Origin: Bacteroidaceae bacterium
GTDB taxonomy: Bacteria > Bacteroidota > Bacteroidia > Bacteroidales > Bacteroidaceae
DNA length: 38,176 bases
Direction of reading: 5' to 3'
NCBI GenBank assembly: GCA_017469525.1
Contig: JAFUGG010000010.1
Location: forward strand, 1-38,176
The notes beneath the pieces are model-generated. The model was not told the origin of the DNA. It searched no databases and saw nothing but the letters and a program-made list of their open reading frames with translations. The position numbers and the translations under genes are program-made. This document shows positions 16,830-23,971 of this stretch, in pieces (the stretch's first letter is position 1; every line of letters begins with the position of its first letter).

Positions 16830-17310
16830 TCCCTTTTTCTTTTTCTCCCTCTCCATCGGAGAGGGCTGGGGTGAGGCTCTTGAACTTGAAGACGTCAATG
16901 ATGGCAGTTTCTGCGATGGAGACGATGACCCATTCGCCCAGCGTTCCCTTCATGCCCTCGTCGAGACGGGCCAGGGCGCGATGGAAGTCGTTTGCCTGAA
17001 CGAGTGCCGTCTGTGTGGTACGCTTCTCGACGCCCGTCTTCTCGTCGAGCGAGATATAGGCGATGCGTGCTTTGAACCAGTGGTCGTCGTTCAGGTCGTC
17101 GCTGTCGAAGAGGTCGGAGAGGCGTGCCCGCTTGATGTCTGTCACGATGAACTCGCCCGACATGAAAGGCGTTATCTCCTCGATGAAACGCTTCTCTGCC
17201 TCAGTGAAACTGAGGGCGTCAACTAAGTATGTCTCTGTGGTCTTCTTGATGAGACCGCTCTCCAAGGTCTTGTCGTAACGGACCTTGCATTCAAACCATT
17301 CGCTTTGCAT
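16807..17310 (-). CDS. DUF4494 domain-containing protein
   Basis: The 167-aa protein matches DUF4494, a Bacteroidota family of unknown function. Typical blocks are WFECKVRY (5-12), TYLVDALSFTEAE (about 27-39), SGEFIVTDIKRA, and LDEGMKGTLGEWVIVSIAETAIIDVF. The family normally ends near that last block. Here about 25 further residues (KSLTPALSDGEGEKEKG and a Lys/Gly-rich end) are encoded by a REP-like palindrome and following A-rich sequence, so the tail is probably not functional. It is cytoplasmic by lack of a signal, lies 5 bp after ygiQ and overlaps yggS by 23 bp. Confidence 0.88.
   Translation of the reverse strand: MQSEWFECKVRYDKTLESGLIKKTTETYLVDALSFTEAEKRFIEEITPFMSGEFIVTDIKRARLSDLFDSDDLNDDHWFKARIAYISLDEKTGVEKRTTQTALVQANDFHRALARLDEGMKGTLGEWVIVSIAETAIIDVFKFKSLTPALSDGEGEKEKGNGKGKNK
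16842..16882. repeat. REP-like GC-rich palindrome, copy 2
   Basis: Arms CCCTCTCC (16847-16854) and GGAGAGGG (16858-16865) are followed by CTGGGGTGAGGCTC, matching the layout and tail of copy 1 at 1558-1600. It encodes the end of the DUF4494 protein. Confidence 0.75.
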
Positions 17311-17315
17311 AATTA

Positions 17316-19148
17316 TTAGTTCTTATTTTTTAACTTTTCACTTTTTTTGTACCAGAAGAAGTAGCTATTCTGCCTTCGTTTCTCTTCGGGTGTCTTGGCG
17401 CTGAATATCTTCTCCATGGTGTAGGGATGATAGCCTGTTGCCCAGCATGTTGTGCTTACTGTGAGTGGCGTGGGTGTGAAGTCCTGCACTTGCTCCAGCT
17501 TGTAGCTCATCTCCTTGGTTAGTTTGGCGAGCTGGGCCATGTCTTGCTCCTTACAGCCAGGGTGTGAGCTGATGAAGTAGGGGATGAGCTGTTGCTTCAG
17601 TCCTGCCTTGCGGCAGGTAGCGTCGAAGATGTTCTTGAACTCGCGGAAGAGGCTGAACGAGGGCTTCCGCATGATGTTTAGGACGGCGTCGCTGGTGTGC
17701 TCGGGCGCGACCTTCAGGCGTCCGCTGACGTGCCGTGTGATGAGCTCTTTCGTATATTCTCGTGCAGAACGGTTGAGTGCTTCGTCTTTCCAGTCGTGCA
17801 GGAGCATGTCGTATCGGACGCCGCTGCCGATGAAGCTCTTCTTGATGCCTGGCAGGGCGTCGACACTTCGATAGATGTCGAGCAGGGGACGATGGTCGCC
17901 GTTCAGGTTCGGACAGATGGCGGGGTGAATGCAAGAAGGTCGTTTGCACTTCTCGCAGACCTCCTGCCGCTTGCCCCTCATCATGTACATGTTGGCGCTC
18001 GGTCCTCCGAGGTCGCTGAGATAGCCTTTGAAGTCGGGCATCTGCGTGATGGCTTTCACTTCACGTAAGACGCTTTCCTTCGAACGACTCACGATGAACT
18101 TCCCTTGGTGCGCACTGATGGTGCAGAAAGCACAGCCGCCGAAGCAGCCGCGATGGAGCGTCACGCTGAAGCGTATCATCTCGAAGGCGGGAATGCGTTT
18201 GCCTTTATATTTAGGATGCGGCAGACGTGTGTAAGGCAGGTCGAAGCTGTGGTCGAGCTCTTCGGTCGTGAGAGGCGGGTAGGGAGGATTGACCATTGAC
18301 CATTGACCATTGACCATTTGCAAGAGCCGCCGGGCGTGCATCTTGTTGCTTTCTTCTTCGATGTGGCGGAAGTTCTCGGCATGAAGCTTGGGCTGTTTCA
18401 AACAATCCTCGTAGCTGTGGAGCACGATGTCGTCTGGCTTGATGCCTCCGGGAATGTCGTCCTTGTCAAACAGCCATACGGTTTGCGGCAAGTCTTTTGC
18501 CACTTCGCGAAGCAACTGGCGCGTGATGCACGGCTCGCCATTCTCGTCGTAATGAAGCAAGGGGTGGAAGTCATTGATGGCCTCAACAAGGAGACGAACC
18601 AGTTCGAGCGTCGGCTTTTCGCCCATGCCGTAGGTGATGAGGTCAGCATCGCAGTCGCACAGGATGCTTGGGCGAAAGCGTTCCTGCCAATAGTCGTAGT
18701 GCATCACTCTGCGCAGGCTTGCCTCTATGCCTCCGAGCACAATGGGCACATCGGGAAAAAGCTTGCGCAGGATGTCGGTATAGACGATGGTCGGGTATTC
18801 GGGACGAAGGTCGTGCCGCCCGTCGGGACTGTATGCGTCCTCGCTTCTCAAGCGGCGTGCAGCTGTGTACTTGTTGACCATCGAGTCCATTGCACCTGGC
18901 GAGATGCCGAAGAAGAGACGTGGACGGCCAAGCTTCTTGAAGTCGCGGAAGTCGCCATGCCAGTCGGGTTGAGGCACGATACAGACGCGCAATCCTTCTG
19001 CCTCAAGGAGTCTGCCTATTACGGAAGCCCCGAAGGCAGGATGGTCCACGTAGGCATCGCCGCTGAAGAGTATCACGTCAGCATAGTCCCACCCGCGCAG
19101 GTCCATCTCCTTGCGTGTCGTCGGTAGCCAATCCGTCAGGTTTGCCAT
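17316..19148 (-). CDS. YgiQ family radical SAM protein
   Basis: The 610-aa protein has an N-terminal cobalamin-binding-like domain (about residues 20-190, with FSGDAYVDHPAFG and VLGGIEASLRR). The radical SAM [4Fe-4S] motif CFGGCAFC follows, with Cys335, Cys339 and Cys342. A second cysteine cluster (CEKCKRPSCIHPAIC) and the YgiQ C-terminal region complete it. The reaction of this family is not established. The peptide MVNGQWSMVN (residues 278-287) is encoded by four tandem GACCATT units and sits just before the conserved PPYPPLTTEELD. The ATG at 19148 is chosen because it starts the family sequence ANLTDWLPTT and leaves a 14-bp gap to the previous gene. Confidence 0.92.
   Translation of the reverse strand: MANLTDWLPTTRKEMDLRGWDYADVILFSGDAYVDHPAFGASVIGRLLEAEGLRVCIVPQPDWHGDFRDFKKLGRPRLFFGISPGAMDSMVNKYTAARRLRSEDAYSPDGRHDLRPEYPTIVYTDILRKLFPDVPIVLGGIEASLRRVMHYDYWQERFRPSILCDCDADLITYGMGEKPTLELVRLLVEAINDFHPLLHYDENGEPCITRQLLREVAKDLPQTVWLFDKDDIPGGIKPDDIVLHSYEDCLKQPKLHAENFRHIEEESNKMHARRLLQMVNGQWSMVNPPYPPLTTEELDHSFDLPYTRLPHPKYKGKRIPAFEMIRFSVTLHRGCFGGCAFCTISAHQGKFIVSRSKESVLREVKAITQMPDFKGYLSDLGGPSANMYMMRGKRQEVCEKCKRPSCIHPAICPNLNGDHRPLLDIYRSVDALPGIKKSFIGSGVRYDMLLHDWKDEALNRSAREYTKELITRHVSGRLKVAPEHTSDAVLNIMRKPSFSLFREFKNIFDATCRKAGLKQQLIPYFISSHPGCKEQDMAQLAKLTKEMSYKLEQVQDFTPTPLTVSTTCWATGYHPYTMEKIFSAKTPEEKRRQNSYFFWYKKSEKLKNKN
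18291..18318. repeat. GACCATT tandem repeat inside ygiQ
   Basis: Four exact GACCATT units at 18291, 18298, 18305 and 18312 are translated in frame. Confidence 0.85.
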
Positions 19149-19162
19149 CTTCCTTTTGTCCC

Positions 19163-19477
19163 TTATTCCTCTTTTTGCGCCTCGGCCTGTTCTCTCTTCC
19201 AATCAATGAAGAGCAGGATGAGCTGGTGCAGTCCGAAGGCTTTCATGTCGTTGTGAAAGAGTATGTGCTCGCAGAGGTCGAGCAGTTCTGGGTCTGGCTT
19301 GTCGTTGGAGAGCAAGCCTCGCACGTTGAGCCGCAGCTTCTCGAGAACACTCTCCTCAACAATGCCGTTGCTGTCGAGCAAGTCGGAGAAGAGGGAATAG
19401 CGGTCGATGGTATTCAAGTGGGATTCTTCGACAGAAAGTTGCCGAGAGCCCTTCATGTTGCAAAGTATAGTGTACAT
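19163..19477 (-). CDS. Hypothetical protein, 104 aa
   Basis: I do not recognise this family. The protein is acidic and predicted helical, with no signal peptide, cysteine cluster or nucleotide-binding motif. The C-terminal half (FHNDMKAFGLHQLILLFIDW) is hydrophobic-amphipathic rather than a clear membrane span. A second in-frame ATG at residue 8 could be the true start. Its support as a gene comes from its place in a packed minus-strand run: 41 bp after the amidase gene and 14 bp before ygiQ, in a frame with no overlap. The gap before it carries an AATTAAG-type repeat. Confidence 0.65.
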   Translation of the reverse strand: MYTILCNMKGSRQLSVEESHLNTIDRYSLFSDLLDSNGIVEESVLEKLRLNVRGLLSNDKPDPELLDLCEHILFHNDMKAFGLHQLILLFIDWKREQAEAQKEE

Positions 19478-19482
19478 CTTCT

Positions 19483-19511
19483 AAATTAAGAATTAAGAAT
19501 GAAGAATTGAG
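19483..19511. repeat. AATTAAG phrase repeat
   Basis: Four tandem 7-bp units (AATTAAG, AATTAAG, AATGAAG, AATTGAG) fill the gap between the amidase gene and the 104-aa gene. Confidence 0.75.
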
Positions 19512-19518
19512 ACTGGTT

Positions 19519-22440
19519 TTATTTCCCTAGCAGGAAGTCAATGGCGATGCCGATGATGTTCTGTCGAGCCTCGGTTTGCTTTATGCACTCAAGCGGGAAG
19601 CCAAATGCCAGGACACGATAGCCAGGGCCTGGATAGGCAATGGCTGCCGAGTGATTGCCTGCGGTGTAAACCATCGTGCTGAAGGCTCCGTTCACACCTT
19701 CTATGACATCTGTGCTTTTTACCCAATAGTTCACTTCGCTGGGATTGCAGAAGATGTTGGCTGTGTTGTTCAGACCTTGCACGGCACAGATGCTGTCTGT
19801 GGGGGCACTGGATGCGAAGCGATACTTCAGTTTCTCTGCCACGAAAGCATCTTGTTTGGCATTGTGCACATCACTTCCAATGAAGGCTCCGCTCACCATG
19901 ATAGACGTGTTCTGTAGCGTGAGCTGTGAGATGGCGCTCAGCATCTCGTCGGTAAAGGCTTTGCGACGCGTCAACGAGTAGCCGTCGTCCTTTTGTGCGC
20001 CGAGGATAAAGTTTGCCACACGATAGCTGCGGAGGTCGAGGTTCGGCAGTTGGATTGGCGTGCAACTGCTGATGTTGCAATCGGGATGCTTTGCGAGGAT
20101 GTCAGCAGCATAGCGAACGCTGTAGTCGTGGGTGTTGCCGACGAGGAAGAGTCCCTCGAAGTCATCACCGCTCACGCCAAAGCCGTCGTCCGTCTCCTTG
20201 CCGTAGTTAACCTTGTCGAAACATATCTGAGGTCCGCAGAAGCCAGGCGACTTCACGTCGATGACCCCCGGGTCAGTGTTGAAGTCAAAGCCGCCTGTCT
20301 TCTCGTTGTCGAAGGGCAGGGGGCTGGCCAATCTCTGGAAGGCATCGACGAGCAGGATGGTCGGAGCATTCTCTGTCTCTGCAATCACGGCACAAACCTC
20401 GTCGCTCGGCAAGCTTGCTCCGCCCTCGTTGACAGCTTCCACACGGAAACTGTAGAGCACGCCCGGGATGGCTTCCGTCTTGAATGTGCAGTCGTCGTGT
20501 CCACTCACGTAATGTCCGTTGTCGAAGTCCTTGCCGGCTTTCTTTACATAAACAATGTAGCCGTCGGGTTTTGCCGTAGGCTCAGAGGGGTCTCCGGTAG
20601 GTGTCCATCGAACGGTGATTTCGTTTGTCTCCTTGTTGGGCTCGGCACTAAGGCCGGCCACAGGAAGGGGCTGAACCACGACATTCTTAACGCCGTGGGT
20701 GGTGGCGACGAAGCGAAGCATAGCTTTGTAGATGGCACGCGACATGAGGAACTTGAAGTAGGGGTCGTGGCCGAAGCGCAGGTCTGCCCAGTTCTGATGG
20801 CTCAGCATCTCGAAGATGATGGCGGGCACCTGCGGGTCGCGTGTCTCGCCATAGTTCCTGTCGTAGAGGTCTCTTCTGTTCCAGAAGCCCAGTTCCCTCG
20901 ACAAGTCATTCGTGACTTGCGTCATCACCATGTCGGCCAAGTCGCGACTGACAAGTCTTGAAAGTCCTGCGGCCGTCTTGCCGTCGTAGAAGTCGGAAGA
21001 GTAGATGCCGAGCGAACCGACGAGTGTGTTGTCCGTCCTGTAGCCAGCATCGCTATGAACAGAAACATAAAGTTCGATGGGGACATTCATTCCGCTGTCT
21101 CCCTTGAGGTAGTTGCTGCCGCGCGTTACGTGGTTGAGCGTGAAGGGACGACTGTTGACGTCGTCCTTGCCGTCGTCGTTTCCGCGACGGGAATAGACGC
21201 TGTCCGGCATGCCATACCATTGTGCCGAGTAGCGGGCTGCCTCGAGGCATCGTGGCAAATCACTGCTGATGGGCAGGGTCATCGTCGTGTCGCCACGAAC
21301 AACGTTGCCCATGCCACCGCCAAGACGTACGGCATCTGCTGTCACGACACCCTTGTAGTTGCTCAGGTTGGTGAGGGAAATGTAGTTGTCGTCTGTTTTG
21401 TCTTTTGTGAAATGGAACGTTCCCAGATACACCCATGTGCCGCCACCCATCTGCTGATTGACGCGGAACTGGCTCTCCACGCCACCGTGCTTGACGGTAT
21501 AAGTGGCGTCCGACACACTGCCGGGTACGGTCTGATAGGCAACATAGACGGCGTAATCGTCCTCGACAAGCACTTCTGGGAACCATACCACTTCGCTCGT
21601 CATGCGTTTGTTCTGTGTTGCCTCGATCATGCGGTAGGTTCCTCTCTTGAAGGGATTCACGCCGTTCTCATAGCCTTCTTCATTGTGTCCGAAGCCTACG
21701 CCACCATATTGCCAATGGTAGTTGCTGACGCGTTCCTCGTATCGGCTGCCGTCCCAGATGAAGTCGTTGTCGATGATGATTTCTTGCTTCTGCCAGTCTC
21801 GCTCTCTTGGAGTAAAGACGACGGCTCCTGCATTCTGCAGCATCGGGACGAGATAAGGTACCACGAAGGTTTGTGTGAACAGGTCCTCTGTCGTGCAGAA
21901 CAGCCTTGGGCGTTGCCATACCCATTCCTGCTTGTCGAAGTTGTAGTACTTCCCGTGGCTGTGGCAAACGCTGAGGTGACGGCCTTGCAAGCCTTTCTTG
22001 ATGTTGTAGGGACGGCTCAGCGGTGTCACCCACGGGTTGCCTTTGTAGAGTTCCTTTTTATAGACGCGTGCGGTGTCTGCCCTGTCCATCATGCTTGTCG
22101 GGATGAGTTGCTCGATGGGCGTGTCTTTTGCAAAGAGGCTGACGTCGTAGGTGTTGTAGGGCATCGGCAGGAGCCGCTTCACCTCGTTGTAGAGGTCGCC
22201 CACGACAAGCGGCGTAAGGGGCTGGGCAATGAAGTTGTCGCTCAGCACGATGGTGAGGTGCTTCTCGTTAGTATTTGTTATGATGTCTTCAACCTTGACA
22301 TTCTTGAGGTTGGGGAAACTTGGGTTGTTGTAGTTTGCGAAGTAATCGCGCAGGTTTTGATAGCCGTCGTTCTGGGCCAATAAAAGGTGAAAAGGTGAAA
22401 AGGTGAAAAGGTAAAAGATGAGATATAATATGCGTTTCAT
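19519..22440 (-). CDS. Exported N-acetylmuramoyl-L-alanine amidase-like protein with inserted golvesin-type domain and FnIII
   Basis: The 973-aa protein starts with a signal peptide (residues 1-23). The amidase_3-like fold is recognisable in two parts: VCHSHGKYY (about 158-166) and TEDLFTQTFVVPYLVPMLQNAG give likely zinc ligands His162 and Glu185. SVHSDAG gives His462 and IIFEML gives the catalytic Glu544. Between them, residues about 285-375 form a golvesin/xanthan-lyase carbohydrate-binding-like domain (VYVAYQTVPGSVSDATYTV). A fibronectin III domain covers about 565-665. The remaining 300 residues are unassigned. Some databases call such proteins xanthan lyases, but the catalytic part is amidase-like. 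It probably acts on peptidoglycan in the periplasm. The hydrophobic signal core is encoded by a 9-bp repeat. Confidence 0.82.
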   Translation of the reverse strand: MKRILYLIFYLFTFSPFHLLLAQNDGYQNLRDYFANYNNPSFPNLKNVKVEDIITNTNEKHLTIVLSDNFIAQPLTPLVVGDLYNEVKRLLPMPYNTYDVSLFAKDTPIEQLIPTSMMDRADTARVYKKELYKGNPWVTPLSRPYNIKKGLQGRHLSVCHSHGKYYNFDKQEWVWQRPRLFCTTEDLFTQTFVVPYLVPMLQNAGAVVFTPRERDWQKQEIIIDNDFIWDGSRYEERVSNYHWQYGGVGFGHNEEGYENGVNPFKRGTYRMIEATQNKRMTSEVVWFPEVLVEDDYAVYVAYQTVPGSVSDATYTVKHGGVESQFRVNQQMGGGTWVYLGTFHFTKDKTDDNYISLTNLSNYKGVVTADAVRLGGGMGNVVRGDTTMTLPISSDLPRCLEAARYSAQWYGMPDSVYSRRGNDDGKDDVNSRPFTLNHVTRGSNYLKGDSGMNVPIELYVSVHSDAGYRTDNTLVGSLGIYSSDFYDGKTAAGLSRLVSRDLADMVMTQVTNDLSRELGFWNRRDLYDRNYGETRDPQVPAIIFEMLSHQNWADLRFGHDPYFKFLMSRAIYKAMLRFVATTHGVKNVVVQPLPVAGLSAEPNKETNEITVRWTPTGDPSEPTAKPDGYIVYVKKAGKDFDNGHYVSGHDDCTFKTEAIPGVLYSFRVEAVNEGGASLPSDEVCAVIAETENAPTILLVDAFQRLASPLPFDNEKTGGFDFNTDPGVIDVKSPGFCGPQICFDKVNYGKETDDGFGVSGDDFEGLFLVGNTHDYSVRYAADILAKHPDCNISSCTPIQLPNLDLRSYRVANFILGAQKDDGYSLTRRKAFTDEMLSAISQLTLQNTSIMVSGAFIGSDVHNAKQDAFVAEKLKYRFASSAPTDSICAVQGLNNTANIFCNPSEVNYWVKSTDVIEGVNGAFSTMVYTAGNHSAAIAYPGPGYRVLAFGFPLECIKQTEARQNIIGIAIDFLLGK
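22382..22416. repeat. 9-bp repeat encoding a signal-peptide core
   Basis: Tandem GGTGAAAAG units (three full plus degenerate ends) read on the minus strand as TTTTCACC repeats and encode LFTFSPFHLLL, the hydrophobic core of the amidase signal peptide. Confidence 0.85.
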
Positions 22441-22442
22441 AT

Positions 22443-22477
22443 AATCGTAAATTGTAAATTGTCAAATCGTAAATTGC
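22443..22477. repeat. GTAAATT phrase repeat at the plsC-like gene end
   Basis: Units GTAAATT/GTCAAAT/CGTAAATT span the 21-bp gap before the amidase gene and the last codons and TGA stop of the acyltransferase gene. Confidence 0.75.
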
Positions 22478-23007
22478 GTTGGGTGCAGTCCCTTGAAGCC
22501 CGAGTAGTATTCCTTTATTTCCTTCATTTGTGCTTCGATGTCTCCGTTGGGGACGATGGTTTTGGTACAGACGATTTTCCTCTCAGCGAAGTCGAGGCCG
22601 TAGAGCAGAATGGGAATCTCTGCTTTGAGGGCGATGTAGTAGAACCCCTTTTTCCATTCCGGCTGTGCCTTGCGTGTGCCTTCGGGAGTGATGCAGAGCC
22701 GGAAGGTCTTGGCCTGTTTCGCCTGCTCAGCGATGATGTCTGTGGAGTGCATCTGTTTGCTGCGATAGACAGGTATGCCTCCAAGCCTTTGCATCAGGAT
22801 GCCCATGGGCCAGAAGAACCATTCCTTCTTCATCAGGAAGTCGCAATGAAAGCCTTTTGCCCGGCTGTAGAGATTGCCGACGATGAAGTCCCAGTTGCTC
22901 GTGTGCGGAGCAAGGGCTATGATGCATTTATCGGGCAAAGGTTCAGTAATGGTTTCCGTGAAGTGGAACCATCCGAACAGAATCTTTCCGGCAAGTTTAT
23001 TAAACAT
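22462..23007 (-). CDS. PlsC-like 1-acylglycerol-3-phosphate acyltransferase family protein
   Basis: The 181-aa protein has the acyltransferase motif I HTSNWD (HX4D, about residues 35-40) and motif III TPEGTR (about 107-112). It also has the GIPVYRS block between them. It is short for PlsC and resembles the Bacteroidota acyltransferases that act on phospholipid or lipid intermediates at the inner membrane; the acceptor is uncertain. The last residues (QFTI) and stop come from a phrase repeat. Its ATG shares one base with the TAA of the preceding 87-aa gene (TAATG), indicating translational coupling. Confidence 0.88.
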   Translation of the reverse strand: MFNKLAGKILFGWFHFTETITEPLPDKCIIALAPHTSNWDFIVGNLYSRAKGFHCDFLMKKEWFFWPMGILMQRLGGIPVYRSKQMHSTDIIAEQAKQAKTFRLCITPEGTRKAQPEWKKGFYYIALKAEIPILLYGLDFAERKIVCTKTIVPNGDIEAQMKEIKEYYSGFKGLHPTQFTI

Positions 23008-23270
23008 TACAGGTTCTGGATTTGGTCGATAATCTCGTCAGTGCGCTTCTGCATGTCCTCGCGAAGCTTCTTGAAGAAGAGTTCCTCGCTGCCGGGCTCT
23101 ATGTGCGAGAGACGGCAAATCAGGTCGTTTTGCATCTTCATGATGCCGAGCATCACATTCTCTACGTCCTGCTTGTTGTCCTTCTTCGAGAAGTCTGAAG
23201 CGGCCATACACTCGGCCAGCAGTTCGCCACAAAGATAGTTGATGTGTTTTTTCAGGTCTTTACGTTTCAT
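23007..23270 (-). CDS. Conserved-looking hypothetical protein, 87 aa
   Basis: No function can be assigned. The protein is small, charged and predicted all-helical (KRKDLKKHINYLCGELLAEC at the start, then an amphipathic helical end KRTDEIIDQIQNL). No membrane segment or catalytic motif is seen. The ATG at 23270 is preferred over an upstream one at 23300 because the -7 box at 23305-23312 would leave almost no leader for the latter. It is the first gene of the seven-gene minus-strand run and is coupled to the acyltransferase gene by a TAATG overlap. Confidence 0.75.
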   Translation of the reverse strand: MKRKDLKKHINYLCGELLAECMAASDFSKKDNKQDVENVMLGIMKMQNDLICRLSHIEPGSEELFFKKLREDMQKRTDEIIDQIQNL

Positions 23271-23304
23271 AAGCCTATTATATGTATGAGGTATAATCAA
23301 AGGT

Positions 23305-23312
23305 CAAAGGTA
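23305..23312 (-). promoter_or_regulatory. Bacteroidota -7 box for the minus-strand seven-gene run
   Basis: The minus strand reads TACCTTTG, with TTGC about 19 bp upstream as a weak -33. The ATG at 23270 is 34 bp downstream. Confidence 0.7.
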
Positions 23313-23930
23313 CAATTTTTTTCCGACCCCGCAAGGGAAAAGCCCAAAACTTTCATGTTATTTTGCATTTTCTGCACATGTTCCTTGTTTATCGGCGAAA
23401 TTGTTTTCGAACTTTCTTGTTTGACAAAATGTAACCAAATTCAGGCTGTTTGCTTACGCAATGCTTTCTCCGGACTCGCTGAGAATGGCGCGAAAATGCT
23501 TAACTTGTGTCGAGGCTCAAAAGAACGCCAATTTTTCGCGTTTTAGTAATGTGTTGATTCTGTTTGGTTTACAAAATTAGGCTCCCTAACAATGCAGAAA
23601 AATGGTCCGATTTTGGACAACAAAGTGGACGATTAGACCAGTTTTTGCAGGGAATTGAATGCGTCGAAATACAAAAAATGACGTGTGAAGCAGGGAAACG
23701 CGACGTGTCGCGTTTGAAAACTTCACGTGTCGCGTTTGAAAACTTCACGTGAGAAGTTGAGGAACTTCATGTTTGAAGTCTGCTTTCGAGCCGTGTTTTT
23801 ATCAAAACGCTCACGTATCACGTCAAAAATCATTCTGTCAAAAAGAAAGCGGAACGGCCTGTCTTGCTGACAATCTGTTTGTCTTTACTTTAGGCCTTTT
23901 TCCGTTTAAACATAAAAAAACGAGTTTTTA
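23313..23930. other. Noncoding region between divergent operons
   Basis: About 620 bp between the 87-aa gene promoter and the mfd promoter, A/T-richer than its surroundings. Open frames here are short and lack family features. It holds a long-range inverted pair CGCGAAAA (23489-23496) and TTTTCGCG (23533-23540), and the 22-bp array at 23681-23790. I see no RNA gene in the rest. Confidence 0.6.
23681..23790. repeat. 22-bp tandem array D
   Basis: Units start at 23681, 23703, 23725, 23747 and 23769. Units 2 and 3 are identical (ACGTGTCGCG then TTTGAAAACTTC). Units 1 and 4 share the ACGTG start and unit 5 is diverged. CACGTG and CGCGAC/GTCGCG palindromes lie at unit junctions. Confidence 0.88.
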
Positions 23931-23962
23931 TTTGAGGCTTAACTGAAAAAAATGTACCTTTG
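23931..23962 (+). promoter_or_regulatory. Bacteroidota promoter of mfd, very close to the start codon
   Basis: TTTG at 23931-23934 and TACCTTTG at 23955-23962 are 20 bp apart. The mfd ATG at 23972 begins only 10 bp after the -7 box, so the mRNA should have a leader of only a few bases. Confidence 0.8.
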
Positions 23963-23971
23963 CACCCGCAA

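Noticed and set aside
23244..23752. Small plus-strand frames in the region before mfd
   Set aside because: They run through the divergent promoter, A/T-rich sequence and the 22-bp array, with no family features.
23960..23971. TTG start for mfd
   Set aside because: It is part of the TACCTTTG promoter box itself; the ATG at 23972 matches the family start.
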